Notes: generated from the sequence alone by a model not told the origin. 64,000 nt of DNA from Pleurodeles waltl (GCF_031143425.1 NC_090446.1:1025809066-1025873065); one strand, 5' to 3'; positions 46,718 through 57,619 are shown, numbered from the stretch's first letter. Numbers and translations: made by a program.

Positions 46718-47883
46718 TCACTGGAAGTATTGCTGGATCACCGTGTTACTGTTGTCTATGTCCTCTTCTTCTGCTTCCTCGTCTTCACTGTCCACAGGCT
46801 CCACAGCTGCCTCAACACCTCCATCTGGACCATCCTCCTGCAGAAAAGGCACCTGTCATCGCAAAGCCAAGTTGTGAAGCATACAGCAGGCCACAATGAT
46901 CTAGCACACCTTCTTTGGTGAATAGAATAGGGAACCACCTGTCATATGGAGGCACCGGAACCTGGCCTTTAGGAGGCCGAAGGTCCTCTCTATAATCCTT
47001 CTAGTCCACCCATGGGCCTCATTGTAGCGTTCCTCTGCCCTTGTCCTGGGATTCCTCACTGGGGTCAGTAGCCATGACAGGTTGGTGTAACCAGAGTCAC
47101 CTGCAAATGGCGGGGGACAATTGTTAGACACACACTAACTCTGAGGGACATCCCCAGACCCAGACACCTAGTCACACTGTATTGGGTCCATGTCCTCACC
47201 TAATAGCCACACATGGTGCCTCTGGAGTTGCCCCATCACATAAAGGATGCTGCTATTCCGCAGAATGTAAGCGTCATGCACTGAGCCAGGAAATTTTCAT
47301 TTACATGGGAGATGTACTGGTCGGCCAAACACACCATTTGCACATTCATAAAGGCCACATGTGTCCCATCAATGGCACCTATGATGTTGGGGATATGTCC
47401 CAGGGCAGAGAAGTCACCTTTCACTGTAGGCAAATCCTCCACCTGAGGTAAAACGATGTAGTTCCACATGTGTTTCAGCAGGGAAGACCACACTCTGGAC
47501 AACACGTTGGAGAACATAGGCTGGGACATCCCTGATGGTATGGCCACTGTTGTTTGAAAAGACCCACTTGCTAGGAAATGGAGTACTGACAGCACCTGCA
47601 CTAGAGGGGGGATTCCTGTGGGATGGCGGATAGCTGACATCAGGTCTGGCTCCAACTGGGCATACAGTTCCAGGTTTGTGGTACGATCAAGTCTGTAGGT
47701 GATAATTACATGTCGCTCCTCCATTGTCAACAGGTCCACCAGCGGTCTGTACACCGGAGGATGCCGCCATCTCCTCACCTGCCCCAGCGGACGTGCTCTA
47801 TGGAGCAGAACAGCGAGCAGAGAGTCAACCAACACTGAGGTAGGTAAACACAACTTTATCGGAAAATGTTTGAAAATCGGCAT
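46718..47883 (-). pseudogene. HARBI1-like DDE transposase, H2 copy (inactivated)
   Basis: It reads right to left: LLTMEERHVIITYRLDRTT, PPLVQVLSVLHFLASGSFQ, and GAIDGTHVAF with the first catalytic Asp. About 57 bp are then missing relative to H1 before NVQMVCLADQYISHV. A frameshift removes the frame around the second Asp. A 99-bp intron (47101-47199) of the same length and position as in H1 precedes GDSGYTNLSWLLTPVRNPR (third Asp) and IIERTFGLLKARFRCL (Glu). The tail is frameshifted after KKVC; the stop after QQYFQ is at 46718-46720. It would perform strand cleavage and joining if intact. Together H1 and H2 show every conserved block. Confidence 0.9.
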
Positions 47884-48244
47884 ATGGCTGTATTAGTGTT
47901 TAAGCAAGGCCTAGATATGTGTGACGCAGTCAAAATTAATGCCATGTGGCCCCCTGAAATGGTGGCTGCCTGACCTGTAATGTGGGACAAGGGGATATGA
48001 GGTAACTGCGCTGGCATTGTACACCGTTGCGGTAGGCGGTCGAAGACCACGGCGCAATCCTGCATTGGTTAACATTGGACCCTATGGGTCCCAGGAGCCA
48101 ATGACGATGTACGCCGGCGGTGACAGTACGCACCGCCGCGGACGTCACCACCGTTTTCTCTCTGTTCAATCACTTGATACCTGATCTTCGACAGGAGAGG
48201 ACCTACACTGCAAGTGCTGCTGTGATCTCAGTCTGGAAGAGACA
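47884..48244. promoter_or_regulatory. Head-to-head intergenic region, transposase / Myb-B (H2)
   Basis: This is the counterpart of 373-844 in H1. It includes TTGCGGTAGGCGGTCGAAG (48026-48044) and CCTATGGGTCCCAGGAGCCA, shared with H1 (GGGACCCATAGGG near 527). Candidate bidirectional promoter. Confidence 0.4.
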
Positions 48245-49011
48245 ATGGCTCGTGTGTCTGGGGAAAGGGCCCCTGCCTTCAGCACGGAGGAGTTGGAGAA
48301 ACTAGTGGATGGGGTCCTCCCCCAGTACACGCTACTCTACGATCCTCTAGACAAACAGGTGAGTACACTGTGAGCATGCTGTATGGGCAATGCCTGTTTG
48401 GAGTGGTGTTGATGAAAGATAGGGGGTGGGAGAATGAGGTGTGCATGATACGACGGTGAGTGCATGTGCGTCATGGCAAGGGTAAGGATGCGGGCCAATG
48501 AGTGTGACGGTGCAGACGGTTATATCTTCTCTTTTTCCCCTGTACTATTCCTGTAGGTCAGCGCCCACCAGGGGAAGAATATTTGGCGTGCTATCACCAA
48601 GGAAGTCCGGACCCTGGGGCACCACTACAGACGGAGCACCCACTGCCGTAAATGATGGGAGGACATTCGCCGCTGGAGCAAGAAGACGGCAGAGGCCCAG
48701 CTGGGGATGGCCTCCCAAAGTGGGAGGGGTGCCCGTTGCACCATGACCCCCCTGATGTTCCGGATCCTGGCGGTGGCGTATCCAGAGTTGGATGGGCGCT
48801 TGAGGGCATCACAGCAGCCACAAGGGGGGTGAGTACACTCTCATTCTGCTGATTCAGCGCGCATTGTAGGTGTCTGTGTGGGGGAGGTGGGCTGTGGGTT
48901 CCCCTAGGCCAGGACGAGTTTAGTAGGCTAGGTCCCTGTGGCACCCCACCCCATCCCACCTGTGTTCAGAGCCAACTATACCTAGTCAGGCTCCTGTGAC
49001 TTCCATGTGGG

Positions 49012-51123
49012 GTCAAGAGCTCGCCCCCCCACGTCCGCAGCACCACCTTGCTGTCTCCGTGTCCCTGACCCCCGCCCACGCTGCTGCTAGCGTGTTCGAG
49101 GCCTTCCTCCACCCGCAGGCATCCTCCTGCGCCTCATCCCAGGTGTCTAGTGGGCTTCTGGTAAGCTTCGCTAGACTCGTGTGCATTGTGCAGTTTTCGC
49201 CGTATTTGTGACTGCATTCTGTTTTCTGTGACTTGCTTTTGTGCCTTTGTGCTTTTTCTTCCAAATTGTGCCTTTTTGCTGTTTTCCGCTTTTTTTGCCC
49301 CTTGTGCGCTCCCCCTTGCCGCTTTTCCCTGCCGCTGCCTCCCTGCGGCCTGCCCCCCTCGCACCCCCATTCGCTGCTCCCTTCCGCCTCCCAGCTGCTC
49401 CTCCCTCCCACCTCCCTTCTTAATGGCTGGCGCTGCGCATCGAGGGTGAGTGACCTCTGACATGTTTTCGGTCAAGAGCTCGCCCCCCCACTTCTGCAGC
49501 ACCACCTTGCTGTCTCCATGTCCCTGACCCCCACCCACGCTGCTGCTAGCGTGTTCGAGGCCCTCCTCCACTCGCAGGCATCCTCCTGCGCCTCATCCCT
49601 GGTGTCTAGTGGGCTTCTGGTAAGCGTCGCTAGACTCGTGTGCATTGTGCCGTTTTCGCCATATTTGTGACTGTATTCTGTTTTCTGCGCCTTGCTTCCT
49701 TACGCTTTTTTGCCCCCATTTGTGCCTTTTTTAGATTGCTGTAATCCGCTTGTGCATTGTGCCGTTTCACCGTATTTTTTACTGTATTCTATATTCTGTG
49801 ACTTGCTTTTGTGCCTTTGTGCTTTTTCTTCCAAATTGTGCCTTTTTGCTGTTTTCCACTTTTTTCGCCCCTTGTGCACTCCCCCTTGCTGCTTTTCCCT
49901 GCCGCTGCCTCCCTGCGGCCTCGCCCCCCTTGCGCCCCCATTCGTCGCTCCCTCCCGCCTCCCAGTTGCTCCTCCCTCCCCACCTCCTTTCTTAATGGCT
50001 GTGGCTGCCCGTCCGCGCCGCTGGCGCGCCAAAGACAAGCCCGTCTGCGCCCGTCTGCGCCCGTCCGCGCCTGGACCGCACCCAGCGCCACCAGACGTCG
50101 CTACTCGGCCAGCGAACTCATCGCCCTCAACCCAGGCCCTTCCACAACTTGCTTCCAGGCCACACCGAAGAACACCAAAGGACCCTTCTCCTGCCGCACC
50201 TGCAACTTCACCTGCAACAGAACAAGGAAACCTGCAACAACCAGCACAAACCACCTCCACTGCATACTCCTCAACACACGCTCCGCACGAAAGCACGCCA
50301 TCGAGCTCTTGGACCTGCTCGACACCACCGCCCCAGACGTAGCCTTCCTGACCGAAACCTGGTGGAACGACTCCTCAGCACCTGACATCGCCATAGCCAT
50401 CCTGGACGGCTACAAGATCACCAGAAGAGATCGCTCCAACGGAATCGGAGGAGGAATAGCCATTGCCCACAAATCCACCCTCAAAATCCACACCCACACG
50501 GACGACACCCTCAAGACCGCCGAACACCCGCACTTCCCGATCCACACTGACCCCAACACCACCCTCAGGGGAACGCTCATCTACTGACCCCCAGGACCAC
50601 GAGCACCCTTCAGCGACTCTATCACCGACCTCACGAGCACCCACGCCCTCGCCTCTACGGACTACATCCTCTCTGGAGACCTCAACTTCCACCTGGAGAA
50701 CAACAACGACGCCAACACCACATCGCTGAGCGACAACCTCTCCAACCTCGGCCTCAGACAACTGGTCAACACACCCACATCGCCGGCCACACGCTTGATC
50801 CTATCTTCTCCGCAAGCAACCACGTCACCTTCAGCCACACCACCGAACTCCACTAGACCGACCACCACCGCGTCCACTGCACATTCAAGAAGCACACCGA
50901 ACACCACCGCACCCAACTACCACCTCACCGCCGCTGGAGCAAAGTCACGAAGACCAACTGACCAGCACCCTCGCCCAGAACCCGCCTACCGACCCCACCG
51001 ACCCAGACACCGCCGCCATCTACCTACGACGGTGGATCAACGACTGCGCCAACACCCTCGCACCTCTCAAAAAGCCCACCGACAACAAAGGAAAGAAAAA
51101 AGCTGCCTGGTTCACGGATGAAA
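49012..51123 (+). pseudogene. Second L2/CR1-like LINE: 5' UTR monomers and endonuclease, 3'-truncated
   Basis: The 5' part is tandem: GGTCAAGAGCTCGCCCCCC starts at 49011 and again at 49470 (459-bp period), and a third partial unit starts near 49750. Each carries CTTGCTTTTGTGCCTTTGTG or CTCCCCCTTG-type blocks. After an ATG-containing joint (near 49995) the frame gives LLNTRSARKHAIELLDLLD, PDVAFLTETWWNDSSAPDI, DGYKITRRDRSNGIGGG and, past a TGA at 50585-50587, YILSGDLNFHLENNN, an endonuclease of the L2/CR1 type. It stops near AAWFTDE (51123), with no reverse transcriptase. It lies inside Harbinger Myb-B. Confidence 0.8.
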
Positions 51124-51397
51124 ACAACATCTGCGGGAACAGTGGTGCCAGTAGTAACCGGCTTCTGGGGTGCGCCAGGCAGCAGGGCAGCCAGTGTGCC
51201 AAGGAGCCAGACCACGGACAGTCCCCCACCTCAAAAGCACAAAAAGTTGGCAAGTGCCCGGCGGGAGAGAGGCAATACATCTTCCACCAATACCTCTCCC
51301 AGGGGTACAGTTGGGAGTGTGAAGACAGCTGCGCCACCACCCAAAGTGGGGAAGGGGCACAGTAAAACAGGCAAGTCTGAGAAAACCTGCACGGCGG

Positions 51398-51605
51398 ACA
51401 AGACCGCCACCAGCACCACCGAACAGTACACTGCCGCCACCAGCACCGCTGAACAGGACACTGCTGCAACAACACTGCTGCCAAGGACACCACCACCACA
51501 AGCACCACTGCCATGGACACCACCGCCACGAGCACCGCTGAACAGGACACCGCTGCAACAAGCACCGCTGCCAAGGACACCGCCGCCACCAGCACTGCTA
51601 CCACC
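51398..51605 (+). repeat. 30-bp coding minisatellite (decapeptide repeat)
   Basis: About seven units of 30 bp, pattern GCCACCAGCACCGCTGAACA then GGACACTGCT, encode A-T-S-T-A-x-x-D-T-A. One unit lost a base, which splits the repeat over two frames. It forms the C-terminal part of the presumed Myb-B protein. Confidence 0.75.
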
Positions 51606-51647
51606 AGCAGGCCAGTGAGCGCCAAAGCTTCCGACGCCGCCATGAGC

Positions 51648-51819
51648 AGGATGAAGCACTCTGGGCATAAAGCCCCCTCCAGAACCAGTGGAGACTTACA
51701 TCCACTACCTCTGTCCTTGGCAGGATGAAGCACTCTCAGCACAAAGCCCCCTCCAGAACCAGTGGAGATTTACATCCACTACCTCCGTCCTTGGTAGGAT
51801 GAAGCACTCTGGGCACAAG
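51648..51819 (+). repeat. 74-bp tandem repeat
   Basis: Units start at AGGATGAAGCACTCT (51648, 51722, 51796). They share CCCCCTCCAGAACCAGTGG. The third unit is cut by the hAT element at 51820 and resumes at 54158. Confidence 0.85.
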
Positions 51820-52509
51820 CAGGGATGTGGAATTCCTATCGCCTGACACATCTTGTTTGGGGTCAAGGGCAACAAGCTTTTATGTTTACTTTGTCCTTGG
51901 GACAAATAGGCCCAACCCTCTGCAGCACAAACCCTTTGGCTGCCTGTTTACAGAGAGTGGAACTCTCTGCAGTTGAGGTAATGTGTTTCCAAAAGATAAT
52001 GCTGTTTGAACTTGTATTTATGGTTCATTATTTGAAAGCATCCATTATTAGGGTGAGTGCTGTAAATAAATCTTTTAAGGTCGCACTTCACTACTGACGT
52101 TGGTTCCAGTACAAAAAATAATAAAACGTGTATACACATGTTTGAAAAGTTTAGTCTATGAGGCTAAGTATAATGCTCCCAGAATGCTCTCTGATTAGAT
52201 GCAAATGAAGTGTCATTTAGTAAAATGTGTTGATGCATGCTAGTGTTTCCCAAAAATATTTCTAAAGGAAATTCAGTGTAACCATTTTCAACACGATTAT
52301 GGGAAGCAGGAAAATAAACAATCACTGACAAAGCCAACTGATCTGACATATTTTTATAAGTCTTTTAGTTTCATCAATGCGTGTCTTCTTTTGACATGGC
52401 TTTTGTAACACTTTATTGTTGTGGGAGCTACCAGGCCCTCAACATTGTAACAAACACTGGCAAAAAACAACCCAAAAAGGTTCTGAAATCTAAAAGCACA
52501 CGTTGCCAC

Positions 52510-52645
52510 CAGTGGCATAACAACGGCCCCGCAGCCGCCCTCCATGGGGCCCCTTCAGCACAGCACCTGCCCTGAGTGAGTCTGGAGAGGGGGCTCCTCC
52601 ATGTTCTTTGCAAAGGGGCACCCTCCAGTTTCGTTATGTCACTGA
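52510..52645. mobile_element. Small hAT MITE, 136 bp
   Basis: The ends are CAGTGGCATAACAACG and (inward) CAGTGACATAACGAAAC. The flanks GTTGCCAC (52502-52509) and ATTGCCAC (52646-52653) form an 8-bp duplication with one mismatch. Confidence 0.8.
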
Positions 52646-52813
52646 TTGCCACTGTAGTTCCTGACACTGAACAAAACTACTTTGTGTGCCAATATGCTCC
52701 TTGTGGTAGAGCAGATTGCGATCACACATAGTAAAGCCAGCCGAAAGAGAGAGAAATAGAAGTTTAATAAAAACAAAATGTCTTTGTTAACACCAGACCT
52801 AATTATGGACCAA

Positions 52814-53544
52814 GACCCACATATAGGTAGCTTTTTGCATGTCGCAAACAGTGACTTTCTCTGTTTGCGACGTGCAAAAAGCACATTGCGATGCACAAAC
52901 CCAGTTTTGCGACTCGTTAACCTGGTTACCAAATCGCAAAACGGGTTTGCGACTCGCAATTAGGAAGGGGTGTTCCCTTCCTAATTGCGACTCGCAGTGC
53001 AATGTAGGATTGTTTTGTGACCGCGAACGCGGGCACAAACCAATCGCAGTTTGCACCCATTTTAAATGGGTGCTAACACTTTCGCAAAAGGGAAGAGGTC
53101 CCCATGGGACCCCTTCCCCATTGTGAATGTCACTGTAAACATTTTTTCAGACCAGGCAGTGGTCCTGCGGACTGCTGCCTGCTCTGAAAAAATGAAACGA
53201 AAATGTTTCATTTTTCGTTTTTGTAATGCATCTCGTTTTCCTTTAAGGAAAACGGGCTACATTACAAAAAAAAAAAAAAAGCCTGCTGTATTGAAAAGCA
53301 GTCAGACATGGTGGTCTGCTGTCTCCAGCAGGCCACCATCTCTGTGAGGGCCGCCATTCGCAAGGGGGTCGCAAATTGCGACCCACCTCATGATTATTCA
53401 TTTAGTGGGCATTTGCTAAGCCCTTGCGAATCACAGATGGTGTCAGGTACACCATCCTACATTCGGATTTGCAACTCGCAAATTGTGAGTCGCTCTGACT
53501 CGCAATTTGTGGGTCGCAAATCTGAACCTACCTACATGTGGCCC
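52814..53544. mobile_element. MITE family A, copy 4
   Basis: This is a 731-bp element with an eroded left end (GACCCACATATAGGTAG) and a right end CTACCTACATGTGGCCC. A perfect CAA duplication flanks it (52811-52813 and 53545-53547). It shares the palindrome TTAACCTGGTTACC and CAGGCCACCATC with the other family A copies. Non-coding. Confidence 0.85.
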
Positions 53545-54202
53545 CAAATTCTTAAAGAAAGTCACAAAAGTGCACCCATGGTATATGTCGTACCCCTATC
53601 AAATATTTGTGAACTGTATTTTAGCATGGGTAAATACGCATGTGTAGATTTGCTCATGTGAAAATCTACTGAGCATTTGCAAGTTCATTTTCTCTCCAGC
53701 CACTTTCTTCCCAACCCTGGAAGAAGTTCTAATTCTGCCATTGTCAGGAGTAAATGTCCAACCTTTCTTATTATGGGAAAATATTAGAGAGAAGCTGGTG
53801 AAAATCTTTAAAACATGCAGGTTAGTAGGTTTGCAGACTCAAAGGCATTCCAGCCCTGGAACTATTGCTTACTGCTTCCTCCAGCCCCAGTATGCAGATC
53901 TGCAGAAAGGTGGCAAAATAAGGAAATTGCTACAGTAGGGATTGAAACTGCAAGTATTCAAGCCCTACTATGGTAGTAGCCCTGACATAATCAGAGAGGC
54001 TATTATCAGAGCTCTTACATAATGAGACTGCTGCCATAATTTGTCGCCACACTACATGGCACCAAAGGGACAAGTAGATCTTTTTACAGGACAAGTAGAT
54101 TTGAGAAGCAACCTGTCCCCTGGACAAGGAGATATTTTAATAAATTCCACACCCCTGCACAAGGCCCCCTTCAGAACCAGTGGAGATTGACATCCACTTG
54201 AG

Positions 54203-54560
54203 AGACTGTGGCTTTGCACTCCCCAGGATAAAGCAGTGGGCAAACCACCCACTGGAGAGACTTGAGAGACTGTGGCTTTGCACTCCACAGCATAAAGCAG
54301 TGGGCAAACCACCCACTGGAGAGACTTGAGAAAGTGTGGCTTTGCACTCCCCAGGATAAAGCAGTGGGCAAACCACCAACTGGAGAGACTTGAGAGACTG
54401 TGGCTTTGCACTCCCCAGGATGCAGCAGTGGGCAATCCATCCACTGGAGAGACTTGAGAGACTGTGGCTTTGCACTCCCCAGGATAAAGCAGTGGGCAAA
54501 CCACCCACTGGAGAGACTTGAGACTGTGGCTTTGCACTCCCCAGTATAAAGCAGTGGGCA
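54203..54560 (+). repeat. 64-bp tandem repeat array
   Basis: Six units start near 54203, 54267, 54331, 54395, 54459 and 54521 (AGACTGTGGCTTTGCACTCC, then GATAAAGCAGTGGGCAAACC). The last is two bases shorter. It lies in the non-coding end of H2, downstream of Myb-B. Open frames on the - strand across it are repeat artefacts. Confidence 0.9.
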
Positions 54561-55437
54561 TGGAGCCCCCTCGTGGATCTGGCATCGTGCACTCATCCGG
54601 CTGAGGTGCCCCCCTTCCCTTCCCCCTGAGGTGCCTGTTGTATTTCTATCTGTTGCCCCAGCAGTGTTCTCTCCGTTTTGATGGGTATTGAGTGTGGGCC
54701 TCGCCCATGCATTTTGTGCCCAGTGGTCCACGGACTATGATGGTGGAATACCTTGGACTTGTAGTCTTGGTGTATATATTTGTTTCTAGTGTAAATATAT
54801 ATATATATGTATATATTTTTGATTACTGTATTTGAATAGATTACAAATGTTCGACTCATTTCCCTTTGTCCTTGCATTCTTCTACAGGGGGTTGGGGGTT
54901 GTTAATGTATTGTATCAACATGTACTTGTGTGTGTGTTGTAGTGGGTGAGGGTGGGAGTGTTGCGTGTTGCGTGTGTGTGTCACTCTTTTTTCCCTCCCC
55001 TGTGTCATCTGTGTTGTAGGTGCAGTACTCACCGTGGTCTTCGCCGCCGTCTTTGTTGTTCCTGTAGAGAAGCAGGAAGATAAAGGCCAGTATCTGGAGC
55101 TCGGGTTCCATGGCGTCCTGATTCCTCGTGGGGTGTGTACAGGTGAGCGTTTTCCCTTCCAAGTTCTGTTTCCGCCGTGTTTTTGTTCACGGTGAATCTG
55201 CCCCGGAAAAGGTGGCGGATTGGACTGTTGTAATACAGTGGGCGGAACTTTGTCTTCCACCTGTCTGTTGGCGGTTACCGCTGCGGTGTTTGTTTGTACC
55301 GCCTTGGCGGTTGGAGTGTTAAAGTGGCTGTCTATGTTGGCGGTTTCCGCCACGGTCGTGATTCCAATTTTTTTACTGCCGGCCTGTTGCCAGTTTTACT
55401 GCCGCTCTAACACCGACCGCCAGGGTTGTAATGACCA
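54561..55437. repeat. Right subterminal region of Harbinger H2
   Basis: Non-coding. An AT microsatellite lies near 54797-54826. From about 55200 to the end it is dense in TTGGCGG / CCGCC motifs (TTGGCGGTTACCGC, TTGGCGGTTTCCGCC), mirroring the other Harbinger ends. It closes with CAGGGTTGTAATGACC. Confidence 0.65.
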
Positions 55438-57428
55438 ACAAAGTCTCAAACCTTATTACATTATACTCAAACCTATGCATTCTTGGGGACCTAAACATTT
55501 GTTTGACAAACCCAATATGCTCCATCCAAAAGCTATCACCACTGGCCTAGTCGCATTGAACCTACATGAGATTGTACACAATCCCACACACATCGCTGGA
55601 CACATCCCAGATGTCATTTTTGCTAAGCCTAAACTAGTTACCATTCATAGCATCACACCATTCACATGGTCAGACCACCATTTGATAACTTTCCGACATA
55701 AAACACCACAAATCAACACACCCCAAAACTACTTACATACATGTACCTATTGACCTGGGAGCAAACTTAATTTTGAAGAATTAGAAACACGACTAACACC
55801 CAACACAGATCTAGATACAATTAATTATTTTCCAAATCTTTATGATTGGCTACAAGAATCTTTTGATATCCTAATACCACTCAGAAAAACTAAACAGGAC
55901 AAAAGAAAACCAACACCTTGGAGAAACACAGAACTTAAAAAGATAAAGCAACAAATCAGAACATTGCAGCGGACCTGGCTCAAAACAAACAACAGTCAAG
56001 ACAAACTGTAGCTACACAAACTTAACAGAATATACAAATCATCAGTCAAAAAAGCTAAAAAAAAAGTACTACTCAGACAGAATTCAAAATGCTAAATCTG
56101 CAACCAAAGAATTTTATAAAATTCTCAATGAATTTCGAAAACCTACATGCATGGAAGGAAGTCATCCCACTACTCAAGATTTCACAAACAAACTGGCAAC
56201 TAATTACACAACCAAGGCAGACACATTGGACTCCTATTTAAAATAGAAGAAAATCATCAGCACCAACCCCTTTCCTATCATCTCACCTTTGCTTTTCACC
56301 ATCTACATGATATCATTACCAGAATTGATCAATGATTTTCATCTCACAAGCTACAACTATGCCGATGACACACAAATACTACTTAAATTAGAATGCCCCA
56401 AAAACAGTGAAAACTCACTAATCTTCAGTTGCCTCAGTGCCGTTGATCAGTGGATGACTTGGAGCCATCTCAAACTAAATGCCTCCAAGACAGAAATACT
56501 CAGATGTGGTGACTGGAAAACTTATGACCCACTATACGCCTGGCCTGACGATCTCGGACCACTTCCTCAATTATCCAAGGAAGTTAAAAACCTTGGAATC
56601 ACCATGGACTGCATGTTAACTATGAATGCCCAAGTGGACAAATTAGCACGCACAAGTTTCATTGCCTTGAAGACTCATTGACGCATCTTCCCCCACCTCG
56701 TATTTCCACACAATGTGCAAGCTACTATCTAGCTTGTACTATCCAAACTGGGTTATGGCAATGGCCTCTACCATGGACCATCTCTATCTAATTTGAAAAA
56801 ACTACAAAGTATTCAGAACTCTGCAGTCAGGCTACTATTACATGTAAAGCCACAAGCCCACATCTCCCCTGCTTTGAGAGCACTACACTGGTTACCCGTT
56901 GCCAGAAAATGCACCTTCAAGCTGCTTTGTATCACCCACAAAGCTTTACATGGAACAGGACTGCTTTTTATCAGAAACAAAATAACCAAACACATTCAAC
57001 AAAGAAACCTCCACTCAAGATTGGCACCCCACCTTAGAATACCACCCTACTAGAAAAAGACTATAAGTGGTACATCCTTCTCCGTTCAAGCAGCCACACT
57101 ATGGAATTCATTACCCCCAACTATAAGAGCCACAGATAACTATCTTGTCTTCAGAAAACTACTCAAGAGTTTTCTCTTTCCTTCATAACCACCATATTCA
57201 AACAGCTATGGACTGCATATCCCTATGTTCATACATATTTTTATCTGATTATGTGTATATTCTAGTTATATATAGTTCTTTAGAAAATATGTATTGCTAC
57301 TATGTCATAACAATAAACTACACACATACTCCTTAAACCTGTCTAACAAATGTATATTTACTCATGGTTTAAATATGTATATTTATGTACATATATGTGT
57401 GCATATGTGTGCGTATTCATGTAAATAA

Positions 57429-57429
<1 letters not shown>

Positions 57430-57465
<36 letters not shown>

Positions 57466-57486
57466 TATGTGTGTGTGTGTGTGTAT
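57430..57486. repeat. AT/GT microsatellite
   Basis: Long (AT)n run followed by (GT)n within the LINE 3' UTR. Confidence 0.95.
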
Positions 57487-57619
57487 GTTATTCAATGCTT
57501 AACATGTTCATAGGTCATTGCATAGCTTCTAGATAAGTTGTTATATTAGATACTTATGAATCCCTGCTCTCATTTAATATCACACTTTGTCTACCCATCA
57601 CCATATGTCATGTCTCTAT

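Larger units (their letters stand above)
48245..51728 (+). pseudogene. Harbinger accessory gene Myb-B, H2 copy (stop, LINE-interrupted)
   Basis: Exon 1 (48245-48358) begins MARVSGERAPAFSTEEL and ends CAG/GTGAGT. Exon 2 (48557-48828) opens VSAHQGKNIWRAITKEVR and contains the Myb/SANT-like third-helix block HCRK*WEDIRRWSKK, where TGA at 48653-48655 probably replaced an Arg codon. It goes on with TPLMFRILAVAYPELDGRL. The exon ends at GGGG/GTGAGT. After a LINE fragment (49012-51123), a Pro/Ser/Lys-rich stretch (APGSRAASVPRSQTTDS) and decapeptide repeats follow to the stop at 51726-51728. That this is the same gene's C-terminal exon is inferred from position, strand and composition. It differs in sequence from Myb-A, so the element carries two distinct accessory genes. 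Confidence 0.6.
51820..54157. mobile_element. hAT-like element (2.3 kb) containing two smaller elements
   Basis: It starts CAGGGATGTGGAATTCC; its right end, read inward, is CAGGGGTGTGGAATTTATT, a good terminal inverted repeat of hAT type. CACAAG flanks both ends (51814-51819 and 54158-54163), two bases short of the usual 8, perhaps eroded. It splits a 74-bp repeat unit of Harbinger H2, which continues on the other side. No transposase frame was recognised. It hosts a small hAT MITE (52510) and a family A MITE (52814). Confidence 0.75.
44179..55437 (+). mobile_element. PIF/Harbinger transposon copy H2 with nested insertions
   Basis: The left end GGGGGTCATTACAAC and right end GTTGTAATGACCA are inverted repeats matching H1. 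ACA flanks both sides (44176-44178 and 55438-55440), a tentative 3-bp duplication. Contents in order: left subterminal repeats, Myb-A (+), transposase (-), Myb-B (+), tandem repeats, right subterminal region. Later insertions inside are a LINE fragment (49012-51123) and a hAT element (51820-54157). Subtracting these leaves about 6.8 kb. H2 interrupts the endonuclease of an L2-like LINE, whose coding sequence resumes on the far side, which fixes both boundaries. Confidence 0.85.
43820..57190 (+). pseudogene. L2-like LINE ORF2: endonuclease + reverse transcriptase, split by H2
   Basis: Before H2: YDLLTDTQPDLLFIT (endonuclease, catalytic region frameshifted), then HKGKRGGGLAVIFKQAINL and NFLLLYRPPPNNTTF up to 44178. 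After H2 (55438 on): ILGDLNI, IVHNPTHIAGHIPDVIFAK and TPFTWSDHHLITF, the endonuclease C-terminus with SDHH. A Lys-rich linker follows. Then the sequence jumps near 56230-56290 straight to SPLLFTIYMISLPEL and SYNYADDTQILLKL, so the early reverse transcriptase motifs are deleted. The tail reads LKKLQSIQNSAVRLLL, HWLPVARKCTFKLLCITHKA and LWNSLPPTIRATDNY. Several stops and frameshifts; inactive. Confidence 0.85.

Noticed and set aside
49692..50342. 216-codon and overlapping frames near the second LINE
   Set aside because: They read through tandem 5' UTR monomers; the endonuclease frame beginning near 49995 is the meaningful one.
51020..51742. 240-codon Val/Ala-rich frame on the - strand
   Set aside because: It is antisense to the 30-bp coding minisatellite.
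54203..54560. CRISPR-like array of regular repeats
   Set aside because: Units are contiguous 64-mers without unique spacers, in a eukaryotic transposon.
54052..54731. Long - strand frames with repeated WVVCPLLYPGECKATVSQ-like peptide
   Set aside because: They are produced by the 64-bp tandem array; a 64-bp period shifts frame each unit, so all frames look similar.
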